In this document: positions 15,260 through 24,477 of the stretch, in pieces
Layout: each line of letters opens with the position of its first letter
Numbering within the stretch: position 1 is the stretch's first letter
Source of the DNA: Bacteroidota bacterium
GTDB lineage: Bacteria > Bacteroidota > Bacteroidia > Chitinophagales > Chitinophagaceae
NCBI GenBank assembly: GCA_025363385.1
Contig: JANYEA010000031.1
Span: 1-41,254 of the forward strand
Length of the DNA: 41,254 nt
Direction of reading: 5' to 3'
Made by a program: the position numbers and the translations under genes
The notes under the pieces: generated by a model
What the model was told of the DNA's origin: nothing
The model's input: only the letters and a program-made list of their open reading frames with translations
The model's database searches: none

Positions 15260-16840
15260 CTAATTTGCTTTTACCATTGTATGCACTTGTTGTACAGTTA
15301 AGTTTTGAAAACGGGCATAATATACCCCTGCAGCCAGATTAGCCGTTTCAAAAGGTACTCGATAGTTTCCCGCTGCTGGGTACTCAATATCTACTAACAC
15401 TTTGATTACCCGACCCATCACATCCATGATTTGTACAAGTGTATGACCACCTGCGGTTGTAAACTGTACAGTAGTGCTAGTTGTAAATGGATTAGGATAA
15501 TTAGAGATGAGTATACTACCACTTTGATTTGGATTAACCACTCTGCAAGTTGCCGAATTTATCACAGGCAATAATTGAAAATTTTTCAAAAGTACTTGCT
15601 GCAAATCTGCCTCCTTAACACAAAGCCAATGCGTAAGTATCGAAGCGTAGACACTTCTAAAATCGTATTGAAAAGGCACGTTGTCATTAACAGTTGCGCT
15701 TGCCGGAATATTGGGAGTGTCGCCTAAAACACCTGGTAATATATTGTTCCCAAATAAAAACATCGGTGCTGCTGCACCATGATCTGTTCCGCCACTTGCA
15801 TTGCTCTTAATACGTCTTCCAAATTCCGAAAACGTCATCCCAATAACCCGATCATCGATATTCAAAAACTTTAAATCATCTTGAAATGCTTTTATTGAAT
15901 CGCTAAGCATTTTTAATAAGTTAGCATGACTACCCACAGTGGTATCATCTGAACTGGCTTGATTAAAATGTGTATCAAACCCGCCATGAGAAACCATATA
16001 AATACGCGTCTTCAATCCTCCTTTAATTAATCTTGCCACAATTTTCAATTGATCTGCCAGGCTATTATTTTTTGGATACGGTGCCTGTTGTGTCACATTT
16101 GCTGCGGCTGCTTTTACAACTGTTGCAAACTGCTGTGTTTGTTGTGAAATACTTCGTAGAAAAGTTAATTCCTTTCCTGCATAAGAATTAGGTGCGGGAT
16201 CCTGAACACCATTTAATAAATTGTAGAAACTGGTAGGATTGGTAATACTCATTCCCATACTCACAGCCGGACCTTGTAGTGTAAGTGAGGTAACTGAACC
16301 TATTTGAATACTCAATGGATCGGTCATGGTACTATTGGGATAGCCATTTGGAAAATTGGGGTATTCATAATTCAAATATCTTCCAGCCCAACCACTATCT
16401 AATTGTTGGGTACTATCTGCTGCTGTCATCCAAATATCTGTAGCCCTGAAATGCGAAAAACTTGGAGTAGGATACCCTACACTATTGATCAATTTTAATT
16501 TCCCTTCATTAAACATTGTTTGCATACCCGTCATCGCTGGATGCAATCCCACTTTCTGTGTGCCAGTTAAACCCAGCACTTTAGATTCTTCGATGGCAAT
16601 ATTTTTACGAGCATTTACATAGTTGGCATAAAATTCAAGTGGGATTACGGTATTAACGCCATCGTTCCCTCCTGTTAATTGCACAAGCACCAATACATGG
16701 TCTGTTTCTGTAGTGGGCATTAATAAAGATGCCAATAAAGGCGATGTTGATCCAAATGCCTTAATCGACATTCCATTAACAATGGAAGGCAACATCACAC
16801 CTACTGGTAAAGTATTTTTTAAAAAGTCTCTTCTTTTCAT
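15260..16840 (-). CDS. DUF1501 protein with T9SS type-A sorting domain
   Basis: This DUF1501 protein (sulfatase/phosphatase-like fold) is about 526 aa when started at 16840 (MKRRDFLKNTLPVG). That start is preferred over the upstream ATG at 16900, which would place about 20 odd residues before a twin-arginine-like KRRDFLK signal. Core motifs are LVLVQLTGGNDGVNTVIPL, GWAGRYL, SHGGFDTHFNQ and FSEFGRRIKSN with GGTDHGAAAPMFLFG, all typical of the family. The last 75 residues start YPNPFTTSTTVQF and form a type-A T9SS sorting domain. It pairs with the DUF1800 gene 26 bp upstream, a very common operon in Bacteroidota with no settled function. Confidence 0.85.
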   Translation of the reverse strand: MKRRDFLKNTLPVGVMLPSIVNGMSIKAFGSTSPLLASLLMPTTETDHVLVLVQLTGGNDGVNTVIPLEFYANYVNARKNIAIEESKVLGLTGTQKVGLHPAMTGMQTMFNEGKLKLINSVGYPTPSFSHFRATDIWMTAADSTQQLDSGWAGRYLNYEYPNFPNGYPNSTMTDPLSIQIGSVTSLTLQGPAVSMGMSITNPTSFYNLLNGVQDPAPNSYAGKELTFLRSISQQTQQFATVVKAAAANVTQQAPYPKNNSLADQLKIVARLIKGGLKTRIYMVSHGGFDTHFNQASSDDTTVGSHANLLKMLSDSIKAFQDDLKFLNIDDRVIGMTFSEFGRRIKSNASGGTDHGAAAPMFLFGNNILPGVLGDTPNIPASATVNDNVPFQYDFRSVYASILTHWLCVKEADLQQVLLKNFQLLPVINSATCRVVNPNQSGSILISNYPNPFTTSTTVQFTTAGGHTLVQIMDVMGRVIKVLVDIEYPAAGNYRVPFETANLAAGVYYARFQNLTVQQVHTMVKAN

Positions 16841-16866
16841 GAAATCGTTTTCAAAAGTGCTTGCAA

Positions 16867-18495
16867 TTAGATTAATTGAAATTCCGATAAGTCCATACAA
16901 TATTTCATCAAGTCTCTCAACCTGTTTCTAACAAGTGTTGTGTTAGCTGTATTGGTTGGATCATTCACATATAAGTTCCAGATATCAGTCCAGTAACCAT
17001 CAGTTGATTGTCCTGCCAATAAAATGTCTTTTTTAATTTGTGCTTTTGATGATGCAGACAAATCTATTCGGTACAAATATTTCAACACATCATTCAATAA
17101 AATATTTGGGTCGCCCGGATTACTCAAAGTTTCTGCATAAGCAATTCCATCAATCAATATTTTTTTTCCGCTAAAAGTATATCCACTAGTGCACATATAA
17201 TCGGTGAACTGTACCCGCTTTGGAAGGGTATCACTATTGATCCATATTTCATAAAACTGGGGCGACTGATAGTAAGATTTCCATCCACTTACATCAGGAG
17301 GATCACCAATACTTTGTTGCATGTTTGCAATAGAATTCACTAAGAAATTCCAAAGTCCATAATTCCCTACCACATCGGTACTTGGTTGAAATTGTACATT
17401 CAATTCTCTGCACATACCCACTACCAAATCAACTGGGCTTTTAATTTGAGCTCCCATGATGGCAGGATCAAAAAAATGTTCACTACTCAACAACGCAGTT
17501 AATACTGGCTTTAATTCATAATTATTATTTCTGAAAATATTAGCCAGTGGGGTAATAATATTTACTTCTATAGCCGCATCAATTTCGTAATACACAAACC
17601 ATCGATAGAGTCTTCTACAAACATATTTTGCCACTTCATTGGTGGCAAAAATCATATCCATCAAATCATTGATTTCTTCATCACCAGCAGTTGCGCCTGT
17701 TCTCCCAGCAATGGTTTTATTCTGATAAAATGCAGAAAATTGTTTACTGGTTGTATCGTGGCGGGAAGCAGTAAAATAGGAACTTAATTTAGCACTATCG
17801 TTTCTCCAACCTGTTAAAACCTTCGCAGCCATTTTTACATCGCTCTCAGTATATTGAGAGTCTGGCCCTTTGCCACAACAAAAAAGTTCTTGTAACTCTC
17901 GTCCATAATTTTCATCTGGAGCTGATGCTGTATTTACCTGACCATTCAGGTACACCAACATGCCGGGATCGAGTGTAACAGCCCTGGTTAATGCTTTGAA
18001 ATTACCTATTGCATTTGCCCTCAATAATGCGTGGTGATTATACACATAATTAGCATTATCAATTGTATTGGATTCAGTTGAAAAATGATTGTGCAAAAAA
18101 AGGGTCATCTTCTCTCTCACACTTCTATCCTGGTTAACCATCAATCCCATCCACCACTTTTTAAAGGATACCCTTCGATAATAATTTACTGTTCCGTCTG
18201 GATTCACATTATTTACCCAGGTATCCCCAATTGCGATACTTGTATCAGGTTGTGTAACAGTTGCGTCGAGGGTATAATCTTTTAGAGGGGGATCGGGCAA
18301 AACGGCCACAGGATTTAATAACTCATTGATGGCATCAGCCAGCGTCATTGTTTTAAAATGATCGACATCCTGCTTTTTAGCCCCAAACATGGAGCGCTTT
18401 AACAGATGAAGGATCTCAAATTCTGTAAACTGCCCCGTATAGGTATTTAACCCACTAAAGCCCCTGGTATCCTTGTCTGTTCCTGTTGTTGCCAT
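16867..18495 (-). CDS. DUF1800-domain protein
   Basis: This 542-aa DUF1800 family protein is the usual operon partner of DUF1501 proteins. Recognisable stretches are FEILHLLKRSMFGA near residue 27, KMTLFLHNHFSTES, the DPGMLVYLNG segment with NYGRELQELFCCG, and DVSGWKSYYQSPQFYEIWI. No signal peptide is visible at the N-terminus (MATTGTDKDTRGFSG), which is hydrophilic, unlike its exported partner. The function of the family is unknown; co-export or surface polymer chemistry has been suggested only by context. The next gene starts 26 bp after its stop. Upstream 18496-18651 shows no gene. Confidence 0.85.
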   Translation of the reverse strand: MATTGTDKDTRGFSGLNTYTGQFTEFEILHLLKRSMFGAKKQDVDHFKTMTLADAINELLNPVAVLPDPPLKDYTLDATVTQPDTSIAIGDTWVNNVNPDGTVNYYRRVSFKKWWMGLMVNQDRSVREKMTLFLHNHFSTESNTIDNANYVYNHHALLRANAIGNFKALTRAVTLDPGMLVYLNGQVNTASAPDENYGRELQELFCCGKGPDSQYTESDVKMAAKVLTGWRNDSAKLSSYFTASRHDTTSKQFSAFYQNKTIAGRTGATAGDEEINDLMDMIFATNEVAKYVCRRLYRWFVYYEIDAAIEVNIITPLANIFRNNNYELKPVLTALLSSEHFFDPAIMGAQIKSPVDLVVGMCRELNVQFQPSTDVVGNYGLWNFLVNSIANMQQSIGDPPDVSGWKSYYQSPQFYEIWINSDTLPKRVQFTDYMCTSGYTFSGKKILIDGIAYAETLSNPGDPNILLNDVLKYLYRIDLSASSKAQIKKDILLAGQSTDGYWTDIWNLYVNDPTNTANTTLVRNRLRDLMKYCMDLSEFQLI

Positions 18496-18651
18496 ATATT
18501 GTTTTTAAAGTCCATTTCGCCAATATCAATAGATAGAGCCAAATAACTACTTATTTGTTATCATATTCAAAAAATAAATTGGATAAATGCAAAAAACTAC
18601 TGCAATTACAGTGTTAGAGGGTTGGAGTTAACAAAAGATTACTATGAAAAT

Positions 18652-18682
18652 AAAAAAAAGTCCGTCAAATAAGCTGACGGAC
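18652..18682 (-). terminator. Intrinsic terminator of citrate synthase
   Basis: On the minus strand GTCCGTCA and TGACGGAC form a perfect 8-bp stem with a 7-nt loop, followed by a run of eight T. It begins 32 bp after the citrate synthase stop. Confidence 0.9.
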
Positions 18683-18713
18683 CAAACAATTCTAAAATAA
18701 TTAACGAATTTAT

Positions 18714-20036
18714 TTATTCCCAGATCTCTTCTTTTCCTTGTAACCAAAGCTTAACTGCTTCTGTGGTTACCGATTTTGGTCGCTCTAATGGCTGGCCTAG
18801 GGCTCTATCCCAGCAAAGACTAGCTAACACACCTAAAGCGCGGCTAACCCCGAACAAAACTGTATAAAACTCATATTCCACTAACCCATAGTGAACCAAT
18901 AAAGCACCACTATGCGCATCTACGTTTGGCCATGGGTTTTTAATTTTACCTAATGACTGCAGAATGGGTGGAACTGTTTCATATATATTCCAAACCGTAT
19001 TCACCAATGGATCATCGGGCATATGCTTTTTACCAAACAGCATTTGTGCTGTAAAGCGAGGATCTGTTTTACGAAGTACCGCGTGACCGTATCCGGGAAC
19101 TACTTTACCAGCAGAAAGGGTTTGTTGCACATAAGAAGCAATTTGATCTTTAGTAGGTTCTTTGGTTTCCAAAGTTTCTTGCATTTCATAGATCCATTTA
19201 ATCACTTCCTGATTTGCTAATCCATGTAAAGGGCCAGCCAACCCATTCATACCGGCTGCATAACTCAAGTATGGATCGCTCAAAGCAGAACCTACCAAGT
19301 GTGTTGTGTGTGCAGAAACATTGCCCCCTTCATGGTCTGCATGAATGGTCATGTATAAACGCATTAATTCCTTAAAACTCTCATCATCGAACCCCATCAT
19401 GTGCGCCAGATTACCAGCCCAATCCAATAAACCATTTGGCTGAATATGTTCGTTGTTCTTATATTTTCTACGATATATATATGCAGCGATTCTTGGTAAA
19501 CGGGCAATTAAGTCCATTGCATCATCATACACATAACTCCAGTAATCTTTCTTGTTTAGTCCCTTCGCATATTCCTTTGCAAAATTGCTTTCCGTTTGCA
19601 AAGCCATTACACCTGTCACAAACATCGTCATTGGATGCGTATGTAAAGGCAAAGCATCAATAGTTGCAAATACATAATTGGGTACATGGCTTCTTCTTTG
19701 CCATAAACTTGTGATGTTCTCAGTGTCTTCTTGTTTTGGCAAATCACCCACCAACATTAAATAGAATAGTCCTTCAGGCAAAGGCTCATCACCCTTTGGG
19801 GCTTTAGGGAGTTTTTGTTGTAATTCAGGAATGGTATAACCTCTAAATCTTATTCCTTCTTCAGAGTCCAATAAACTCGTTTCGGTAACCAATCCAGTAA
19901 TACCCCGCATACCTTGATAGGCTTGTGAAAGTGTTACTTCCCCAATCTTGCGATTTCCGTTCTCTTTCAACAACACTTTAAGTTCAGCATTTGCTGTTTC
20001 TGCTTTCAGCCTGAACCGTTCTTTGATGAATTCCAT
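18714..20036 (-). CDS. gltA: Citrate synthase (eukaryotic/mitochondrial type)
   Basis: This 440-aa citrate synthase condenses acetyl-CoA and oxaloacetate at the entry of the citric-acid cycle. The sequence resembles the mitochondrial-type branch (RGITGLVTETSLLDSEEGIRFRGY near the N-terminus) rather than the classical gltA-type branch. Catalytic histidines lie in GPLHGLANQEV and PGYGHAVLR, with the conserved aspartate in NVDAHSGALLVHYG; HADHEGGNVSAHT marks the family core. Length is normal. It is monocistronic with its own strong terminator at 18652-18682 and 135 bp of non-coding DNA before the downstream end of the LptG-like gene at 20172. Confidence 0.95.
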   Translation of the reverse strand: MEFIKERFRLKAETANAELKVLLKENGNRKIGEVTLSQAYQGMRGITGLVTETSLLDSEEGIRFRGYTIPELQQKLPKAPKGDEPLPEGLFYLMLVGDLPKQEDTENITSLWQRRSHVPNYVFATIDALPLHTHPMTMFVTGVMALQTESNFAKEYAKGLNKKDYWSYVYDDAMDLIARLPRIAAYIYRRKYKNNEHIQPNGLLDWAGNLAHMMGFDDESFKELMRLYMTIHADHEGGNVSAHTTHLVGSALSDPYLSYAAGMNGLAGPLHGLANQEVIKWIYEMQETLETKEPTKDQIASYVQQTLSAGKVVPGYGHAVLRKTDPRFTAQMLFGKKHMPDDPLVNTVWNIYETVPPILQSLGKIKNPWPNVDAHSGALLVHYGLVEYEFYTVLFGVSRALGVLASLCWDRALGQPLERPKSVTTEAVKLWLQGKEEIWE

Positions 20037-20171
20037 GTAGACTATCGTTTTTTATACAAACAAAATGCTTGCTCTTTCGTTCAAAATATGCCCATTAATT
20101 GGCCTTTAAAGGTAATACAAGTTGCCGTCTGCAACAAATGATTTAGAGTGATAGCCGCTATTTTTTAGCAA

Positions 20172-21260
20172 TTATTTGGGAGCTTTCTTGTATAATACAA
20201 TCATTACAACCAGAAATATCATATTCGGTATCCAGGCAGCAATCATGGGATGCAAATTTCCCTTGGTAGAAAATATAGTTGAAAATTGATTAATAACTAT
20301 GAACAACGCAGCTATCACAAAGCCAACAGCCAGGTGAACGCCACTTCCTCCCCGAACTTTTTTACCCGCCACAATTGCCCCAATTAGGGTTAATAATAAA
20401 ACCGTGATACAGGTTGCATCTCTTCGATACCTTTCAATTTTTAAATCATTGATACCCTCCGACCCCCGCAATTCTTCCAGTTTTATAAACCTGTCTAATT
20501 CGGGAGTAGTTAATTTGTCTTTGGTGTATTTATCGCGACTTAAATCTTTTGGCAGGAAGTTAAAATTTCGATGTTGGTTGGTATCTCTAAATTCTACCTC
20601 TTTAATTCCTTCAAATTTTCGGCTAATTACTTCTAATAATTTCCAACTTTTAGTAGTATCCCAGAAAATTTCATCTGCCCTTACATTCTCTACAATCAGG
20701 TTTCCTTTTACTTTATATAAAAAAAAGGGGCCCCCTCTTTTGGTTAAAGTGTCATAGCCGTATATCCCGCAATAAGTAAAGCTGTCGATCCGTCTGTAGA
20801 TATTATTATTCTTTAAAAGAAGTGCATCATAAGATGAATTACCGTCAATATATTTTGCTTCAAAATTGCCCCTGATCTGATTGGCTTTAGGAACAATATA
20901 TTGATTAGAGATCCAAAGAAAAGATGCGAGTAATACACCGCCAACCCAATAGGGTCTTAACCACCTGTTATAACTAGTACCACTTGCAAGTATCGCAATA
21001 ATCTCGCTTTTGCCAGCCATTTTGGAAGTAAAAAAAATTACGGCAATAAAAACAAAAAGTGGAAACAACAGGGCTACAATATAGGGTATATAACCATAAT
21101 AATATTGCGTAATAATATTGGTGAAACCTAATTTGGATTTCACAAAATCATCTGTTTTTTCACTCACATCCACCACCACTGCAATCACAGTAAATAGGAA
21201 TATGGCAAAAAAGAAAGTGGTCAGAAATTTTTTAAGTATGTACCAGTCGATCTTCTTCAT
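20172..21260 (-). CDS. lptG: LptF/LptG-family lipopolysaccharide export permease
   Basis: This 362-aa inner-membrane component of the LPS transport ABC exporter (LptB2FG) moves lipopolysaccharide out of the inner membrane to the periplasmic bridge. The N-terminal helices are about 11-31, 52-75 and 97-118, starting MKKIDWYILKKFLTTFFFAIF, and contain the AGKSEIIAILASGTSYNRWLRP coupling motif typical of LptF/G. The periplasmic beta-jellyroll spans about 120-270, then three C-terminal helices (about 280-358). It is closer to LptG by length and by the opening motif, but the two are hard to tell apart. A TATCTTTG -7 box lies 10 nt before the ATG. The gene stands alone. Confidence 0.85.
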   Translation of the reverse strand: MKKIDWYILKKFLTTFFFAIFLFTVIAVVVDVSEKTDDFVKSKLGFTNIITQYYYGYIPYIVALLFPLFVFIAVIFFTSKMAGKSEIIAILASGTSYNRWLRPYWVGGVLLASFLWISNQYIVPKANQIRGNFEAKYIDGNSSYDALLLKNNNIYRRIDSFTYCGIYGYDTLTKRGGPFFLYKVKGNLIVENVRADEIFWDTTKSWKLLEVISRKFEGIKEVEFRDTNQHRNFNFLPKDLSRDKYTKDKLTTPELDRFIKLEELRGSEGINDLKIERYRRDATCITVLLLTLIGAIVAGKKVRGGSGVHLAVGFVIAALFIVINQFSTIFSTKGNLHPMIAAWIPNMIFLVVMIVLYKKAPK

Positions 21261-21270
21261 ACGCTTCTAA

Positions 21271-21278
21271 CAAAGATA
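21271..21278 (-). promoter_or_regulatory. -7 box of lptG
   Basis: On the minus strand TATCTTTG, a perfect TAnnTTTG match, ends 10 nt before the lptG ATG at 21260. The predicted leader is only a few nucleotides long. Confidence 0.6.
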
Positions 21279-21328
21279 AAGGCTCTGAAGCATGTGTACG
21301 AAAAAAGGATGTTAATTGCCATAAAACG

Positions 21329-21360
21329 AAATAACATCCATGGAAATGGATGTTATTTTT
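21329..21360. terminator. Hairpin between tgt and lptG
   Basis: AAATAACATCCAT (21329-21341) and ATGGATGTTATTT (21346-21358) form a perfect 13-bp stem with loop GGAA. It lies about 150 bp after the tgt stop on the minus strand and about 70 bp before the lptG ATG, so it may end tgt transcripts. T-rich sequence flanks both sides. The remaining DNA between 21361 and 21508 holds no convincing gene. Confidence 0.55.
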
Positions 21361-21508
21361 ACGGACTTCATAGATAACGGATTAGTAAGCTTCTGTAATT
21401 TAATCAGTATGCAACTAAAAACCGGCATCTGTAGTATATCGTGCATAAATAGAATTGCAGGCGAGATTTATCCACATCGCCTTACACGCTATTTTAAAAA
21501 CTTTTTGA

Positions 21509-22642
21509 TCACAAACGTTGCTTTAAAATCGGCAATATCTGTTGTTTCCAAGAAACGAAATTATTAGAAAGGATATTGTTTCTTGCTTCTTTCATTAACC
21601 AAACATAAAAAGATAAATTATGGATACTTGCTAATTGTAATCCCAATATTTCTTGCGCTACAAATAGATGACGCAGGTAGGCTTTGGAATAATACTGACT
21701 CATTTCTGAAGGCAAGCCAGGGTCGATGGGTGAAAAATCGGTGGCCCATTTTTTATTGCGAATATTAATTACACCTTGTGTGGTAAATAACATTCCATTT
21801 CTTCCATTACGAGTAGGCATTACACAATCAAACATATCGATGCCCAGTTCTATTCCTTCCAACAAATTCCATGGTGTTCCTACACCCATTAAATAACGGG
21901 GTTTATCTGCTGGTAAAATTGTACAACAAAGGTCTGTGAACTCATACATCATTTCTTCAGGCTCGCCCACACTTAAACCACCAATGGCATTTCCTGCAGC
22001 CCCTTTTGAAGCAACATATTCACAGGAAGCTTTACGCAAATCGGGATAAGTACTGCCTTGTACTATTGGGAATAGGTTTTGAGTATATCCATATTTATCT
22101 GGCGTTTCATTTAATCGATCAAAGCATCTGCTAAGCCAACGATGCGTGAGGTCCATACTTTTTCGGGCATACGGATAGTCACTTGGATACGGAGGGCATT
22201 CATCAAAAGCCATGATGATATCAGCGCCAATATTCCGCTGAATATCCATCACCGATTCAGGTGAAAATAGGTGCTTACTTCCATCGATATGCGATTGAAA
22301 AACTACCCCTTCTTCTTTGATTTTCCGATTTGCTGCTAACGAAAACACTTGATAACCACCACTATCTGTTAATATAGGCAAATCCCAACCCATAAATTTA
22401 TGCAACCCACCTGCGGCTTCTAATACTTCGGTGCCCGGGCGTAGGTATAAATGATACGTATTCCCTAAAATGATCTTTGCTTTAATAACGTTCTTAAGTT
22501 GCTGTTGCGTAACGGCTTTTACCGTACCTACGGTACCCACTGGCATAAAAATAGGAGTAGGTATTGTTCCGTGATCTGTTTGAATTGTTCCTGCTCTGGC
22601 TTTTCCTTGAGTAGCTTCGAGGGTAAATGATAATGCGGCCAT
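21509..22642 (-). CDS. tgt: tRNA-guanine transglycosylase (Tgt)
   Basis: This Tgt exchanges G34 of GUN-anticodon tRNAs for the queuosine precursor. The start at 22642 (MAALSFTLEATQ, 377 aa) is favoured: the ATG 57 nt upstream gives residues unlike the family and lies over the divergent gene's control region. Family landmarks: HGTIPTPIFMPVGTVGTVK, the catalytic-site TDSGGYQVFSLA, FDECPPYPSDY, GGLSVGE and the nucleophile region DCVMPTRNGRNG. The C-terminal zinc site (CxCxxC...H) is missing its cysteines: the matching stretch reads SPIDPGLPSEMSQYYSKAYL. A GACATTTG box lies 4 nt before the ATG. It diverges from the glycosyltransferase-rsmG operon. Confidence 0.93.
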   Translation of the reverse strand: MAALSFTLEATQGKARAGTIQTDHGTIPTPIFMPVGTVGTVKAVTQQQLKNVIKAKIILGNTYHLYLRPGTEVLEAAGGLHKFMGWDLPILTDSGGYQVFSLAANRKIKEEGVVFQSHIDGSKHLFSPESVMDIQRNIGADIIMAFDECPPYPSDYPYARKSMDLTHRWLSRCFDRLNETPDKYGYTQNLFPIVQGSTYPDLRKASCEYVASKGAAGNAIGGLSVGEPEEMMYEFTDLCCTILPADKPRYLMGVGTPWNLLEGIELGIDMFDCVMPTRNGRNGMLFTTQGVINIRNKKWATDFSPIDPGLPSEMSQYYSKAYLRHLFVAQEILGLQLASIHNLSFYVWLMKEARNNILSNNFVSWKQQILPILKQRL

Positions 22643-22646
22643 TTTG

Positions 22647-22654
22647 CAAATGTC
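22647..22654 (-). promoter_or_regulatory. -7-like box of tgt
   Basis: On the minus strand GACATTTG (one base off TAnnTTTG) ends 4 nt before the tgt ATG at 22642. Confidence 0.4.
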
Positions 22655-22705
22655 ATCTTTTTTCCACATAACCACAAGCCACACGCTCGAAGGGCTCATA
22701 AGGGT

Positions 22706-22713
22706 TACTTTTG
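22706..22713 (+). promoter_or_regulatory. -7 box of the glycosyltransferase-rsmG operon
   Basis: TACTTTTG matches TAnnTTTG and ends 5 nt before the ATG at 22719. It supports that start codon over the one at 22644, which would lie upstream of the promoter. Confidence 0.55.
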
Positions 22714-22718
22714 CAACT

Positions 22719-23843
22719 ATGATGATACCGCCCTTAATGTGGACTATTGTGTTTTATTGCTTTTGTGCAGTGATCGCAATCCAGATTCTCTATTATCTTT
22801 TCTTTTTCAGAAGACTAGCATTCTATAAGCCCAAGAACGATGGAGACAATTTAGAACACCCAGTTTCTGTAGTGATTTGTGCCCGGGATGAAGCAGATAA
22901 CCTGATGCGTAATTTACCAGGCACATTAGTTCAACAATTCAAGACTTCGCACGAACTTGTGTTGGTAAATGATAATTCTACTGATGAAAGTCGCTACCTG
23001 ATTGATGAATTTAAAAAGACTTTTAAAAACATCAATAATGTAGAGCTTACACAAGAAGCAAAAATGATCAGCGGAAAAAAATTCCCTCTTTCCATGGGCA
23101 TTCGAAGCGCAAAGTATGAGATCGTTCTATTAACGGATGCTGATTGTGTTCCGGCTTCTGAATTTTGGATCCAGAAAATGCAGGATGGTTATGCTGATGA
23201 TACTGAGATCGTATTGGGTTATGGTGCCTATCATAAGAAACCAGGCATACTCAATAAATTAATTCGCTTTGAAACTTTTCATACGGCTCTTCAATATCTT
23301 TCTTATGCGTTAGCAGGCATTCCATATATGGGAGTTGGAAGAAACCTGAGTTATAAAAAAGAAGTATTTCTTCGCAACAAAGGGTTCTCATCCATTAACC
23401 AGATTCCAAGTGGTGATGACGATCTTTTTATCAATCAGGTCGCCAACGGAAAAAATACCAGAATTGTTATCGACCCAGAAGCCCATACACTTAGCACACC
23501 TAAGCATAGTTGGAAGGCCTGGATGAGACAAAAATATCGACACTATACCACGGCAAAATATTATAAAGCAAGTCATAAAATTTTATTGGGTTTATATTCT
23601 TTTAGTTTGTTTTGGCTTTACCCGCTACTGGCCCTTTCGATGATTTTCTTTAATTGGTGGATAGCACTTTCTGTATTTGGATTACGCTTTTTAATTCAAG
23701 CCTTTGTGCTTTTTAAATCAATGAAGAAATTGAATGAAAAAGACCTATGGCCTTGGTTTTTATTTTTTGATATTTGGATGTTCTTTTTTTACATTTTTAC
23801 GATACCTGCCATATGGAAAGCACCCCGCAAAAACTGGGATTAG
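22719..23843 (+). CDS. Family 2 glycosyltransferase, membrane-anchored
   Basis: From the ATG at 22719 the protein has 374 residues: an N-terminal membrane helix (MMIPPLMWTIVFYCFCAVIA), a GT2 catalytic domain starting VSVVICARDEADNL with LVLVNDNSTDESRY, the DxD-type metal site in LLTDADCVP, the acceptor-region motif GDDDLFIN, the basic RQKYRHYTTAKYY stretch in place of the QxxRW motif, and two or three C-terminal helices. This is the processive-type architecture, with the active site on the cytoplasmic face. The substrate is unknown; cell-envelope polysaccharide or lipid glycosylation is likely. Its 3' end overlaps rsmG by 31 bp. Confidence 0.85.
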   Translation: MMIPPLMWTIVFYCFCAVIAIQILYYLFFFRRLAFYKPKNDGDNLEHPVSVVICARDEADNLMRNLPGTLVQQFKTSHELVLVNDNSTDESRYLIDEFKKTFKNINNVELTQEAKMISGKKFPLSMGIRSAKYEIVLLTDADCVPASEFWIQKMQDGYADDTEIVLGYGAYHKKPGILNKLIRFETFHTALQYLSYALAGIPYMGVGRNLSYKKEVFLRNKGFSSINQIPSGDDDLFINQVANGKNTRIVIDPEAHTLSTPKHSWKAWMRQKYRHYTTAKYYKASHKILLGLYSFSLFWLYPLLALSMIFFNWWIALSVFGLRFLIQAFVLFKSMKKLNEKDLWPWFLFFDIWMFFFYIFTIPAIWKAPRKNWD

Positions 23844-24460
23844 TTCTGAAATATTTTTCTGAATTTACACCCGCGCAGTTAACACAATTTGCCGCTTTAG
23901 AAGAATTGTATACAGAATGGAATGCTAAGATCAATGTGGTTTCCAGAAAAGATATTGAAAGAATTTACCTGCACCATGTACTTCATTCTCTTAGTATTGC
24001 TGCTATTGTAAATTTTAAACCTGGCACACAAATCATTGATATTGGCTGTGGCGGCGGTTTTCCGGGGGTTCCACTTGCCATTTTTTTTCCTGAAACACAA
24101 TTTCACCTGGTAGATAGTATTGCCAAAAAATTAAAAGTAGTGGAAGCTGTTTGTGAAGGAGCTGGTATTAAAAACATTAGCACACAACATATCAGAGCCG
24201 AAGAAATTAAAAATAGAAAATTCGATTTTGCGGTGTCTCGCGCTGTTGCTCCATTAAAAGATTTATGGAACTGGGCTGGCCCTTTAATTAAAAAAGGGAG
24301 TCAACATGATGTTCCCAATGGCTTGATCTGTTTAAAAGGTGGTGACCTAAATCAAGAAATATCAGAAAGCGGATTGCGTCCTAAAATGATCCCTATTTAT
24401 AAATTCTTTGAAGAAGAATACTTCAAAGAAAAGTTCATTTTACACGCAGAGAAAAAATAA
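23813..24460 (+). CDS. rsmG: 16S rRNA (guanine527-N7)-methyltransferase RsmG
   Basis: This SAM-dependent enzyme methylates G527 in the 530 loop of 16S rRNA. I start it at 23813 (MESTPQKLGLVLKYFSEFT, 215 aa) inside the end of the glycosyltransferase gene. The earlier in-frame ATG at 23774 would add 13 hydrophobic residues unlike the family. Landmarks: WNAKINVVSRKDIERIYLHHVLHSL, the SAM-binding IIDIGCGGGFPGVPLAI and FDFAVSRAVAPLKDLW. It overlaps the upstream glycosyltransferase and is probably co-translated. It converges with the M1 peptidase gene across a 36-bp palindrome at 24478-24513. Confidence 0.95.
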   Translation: MESTPQKLGLVLKYFSEFTPAQLTQFAALEELYTEWNAKINVVSRKDIERIYLHHVLHSLSIAAIVNFKPGTQIIDIGCGGGFPGVPLAIFFPETQFHLVDSIAKKLKVVEAVCEGAGIKNISTQHIRAEEIKNRKFDFAVSRAVAPLKDLWNWAGPLIKKGSQHDVPNGLICLKGGDLNQEISESGLRPKMIPIYKFFEEEYFKEKFILHAEKK

Positions 24461-24477
24461 AAAAAATGAATAGATAA

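Noticed and set aside
21340..21567. Plus-strand 75-codon ORF between lptG and tgt
   Set aside because: It begins inside a hairpin, overlaps the tgt 3' end and encodes no recognisable pattern.
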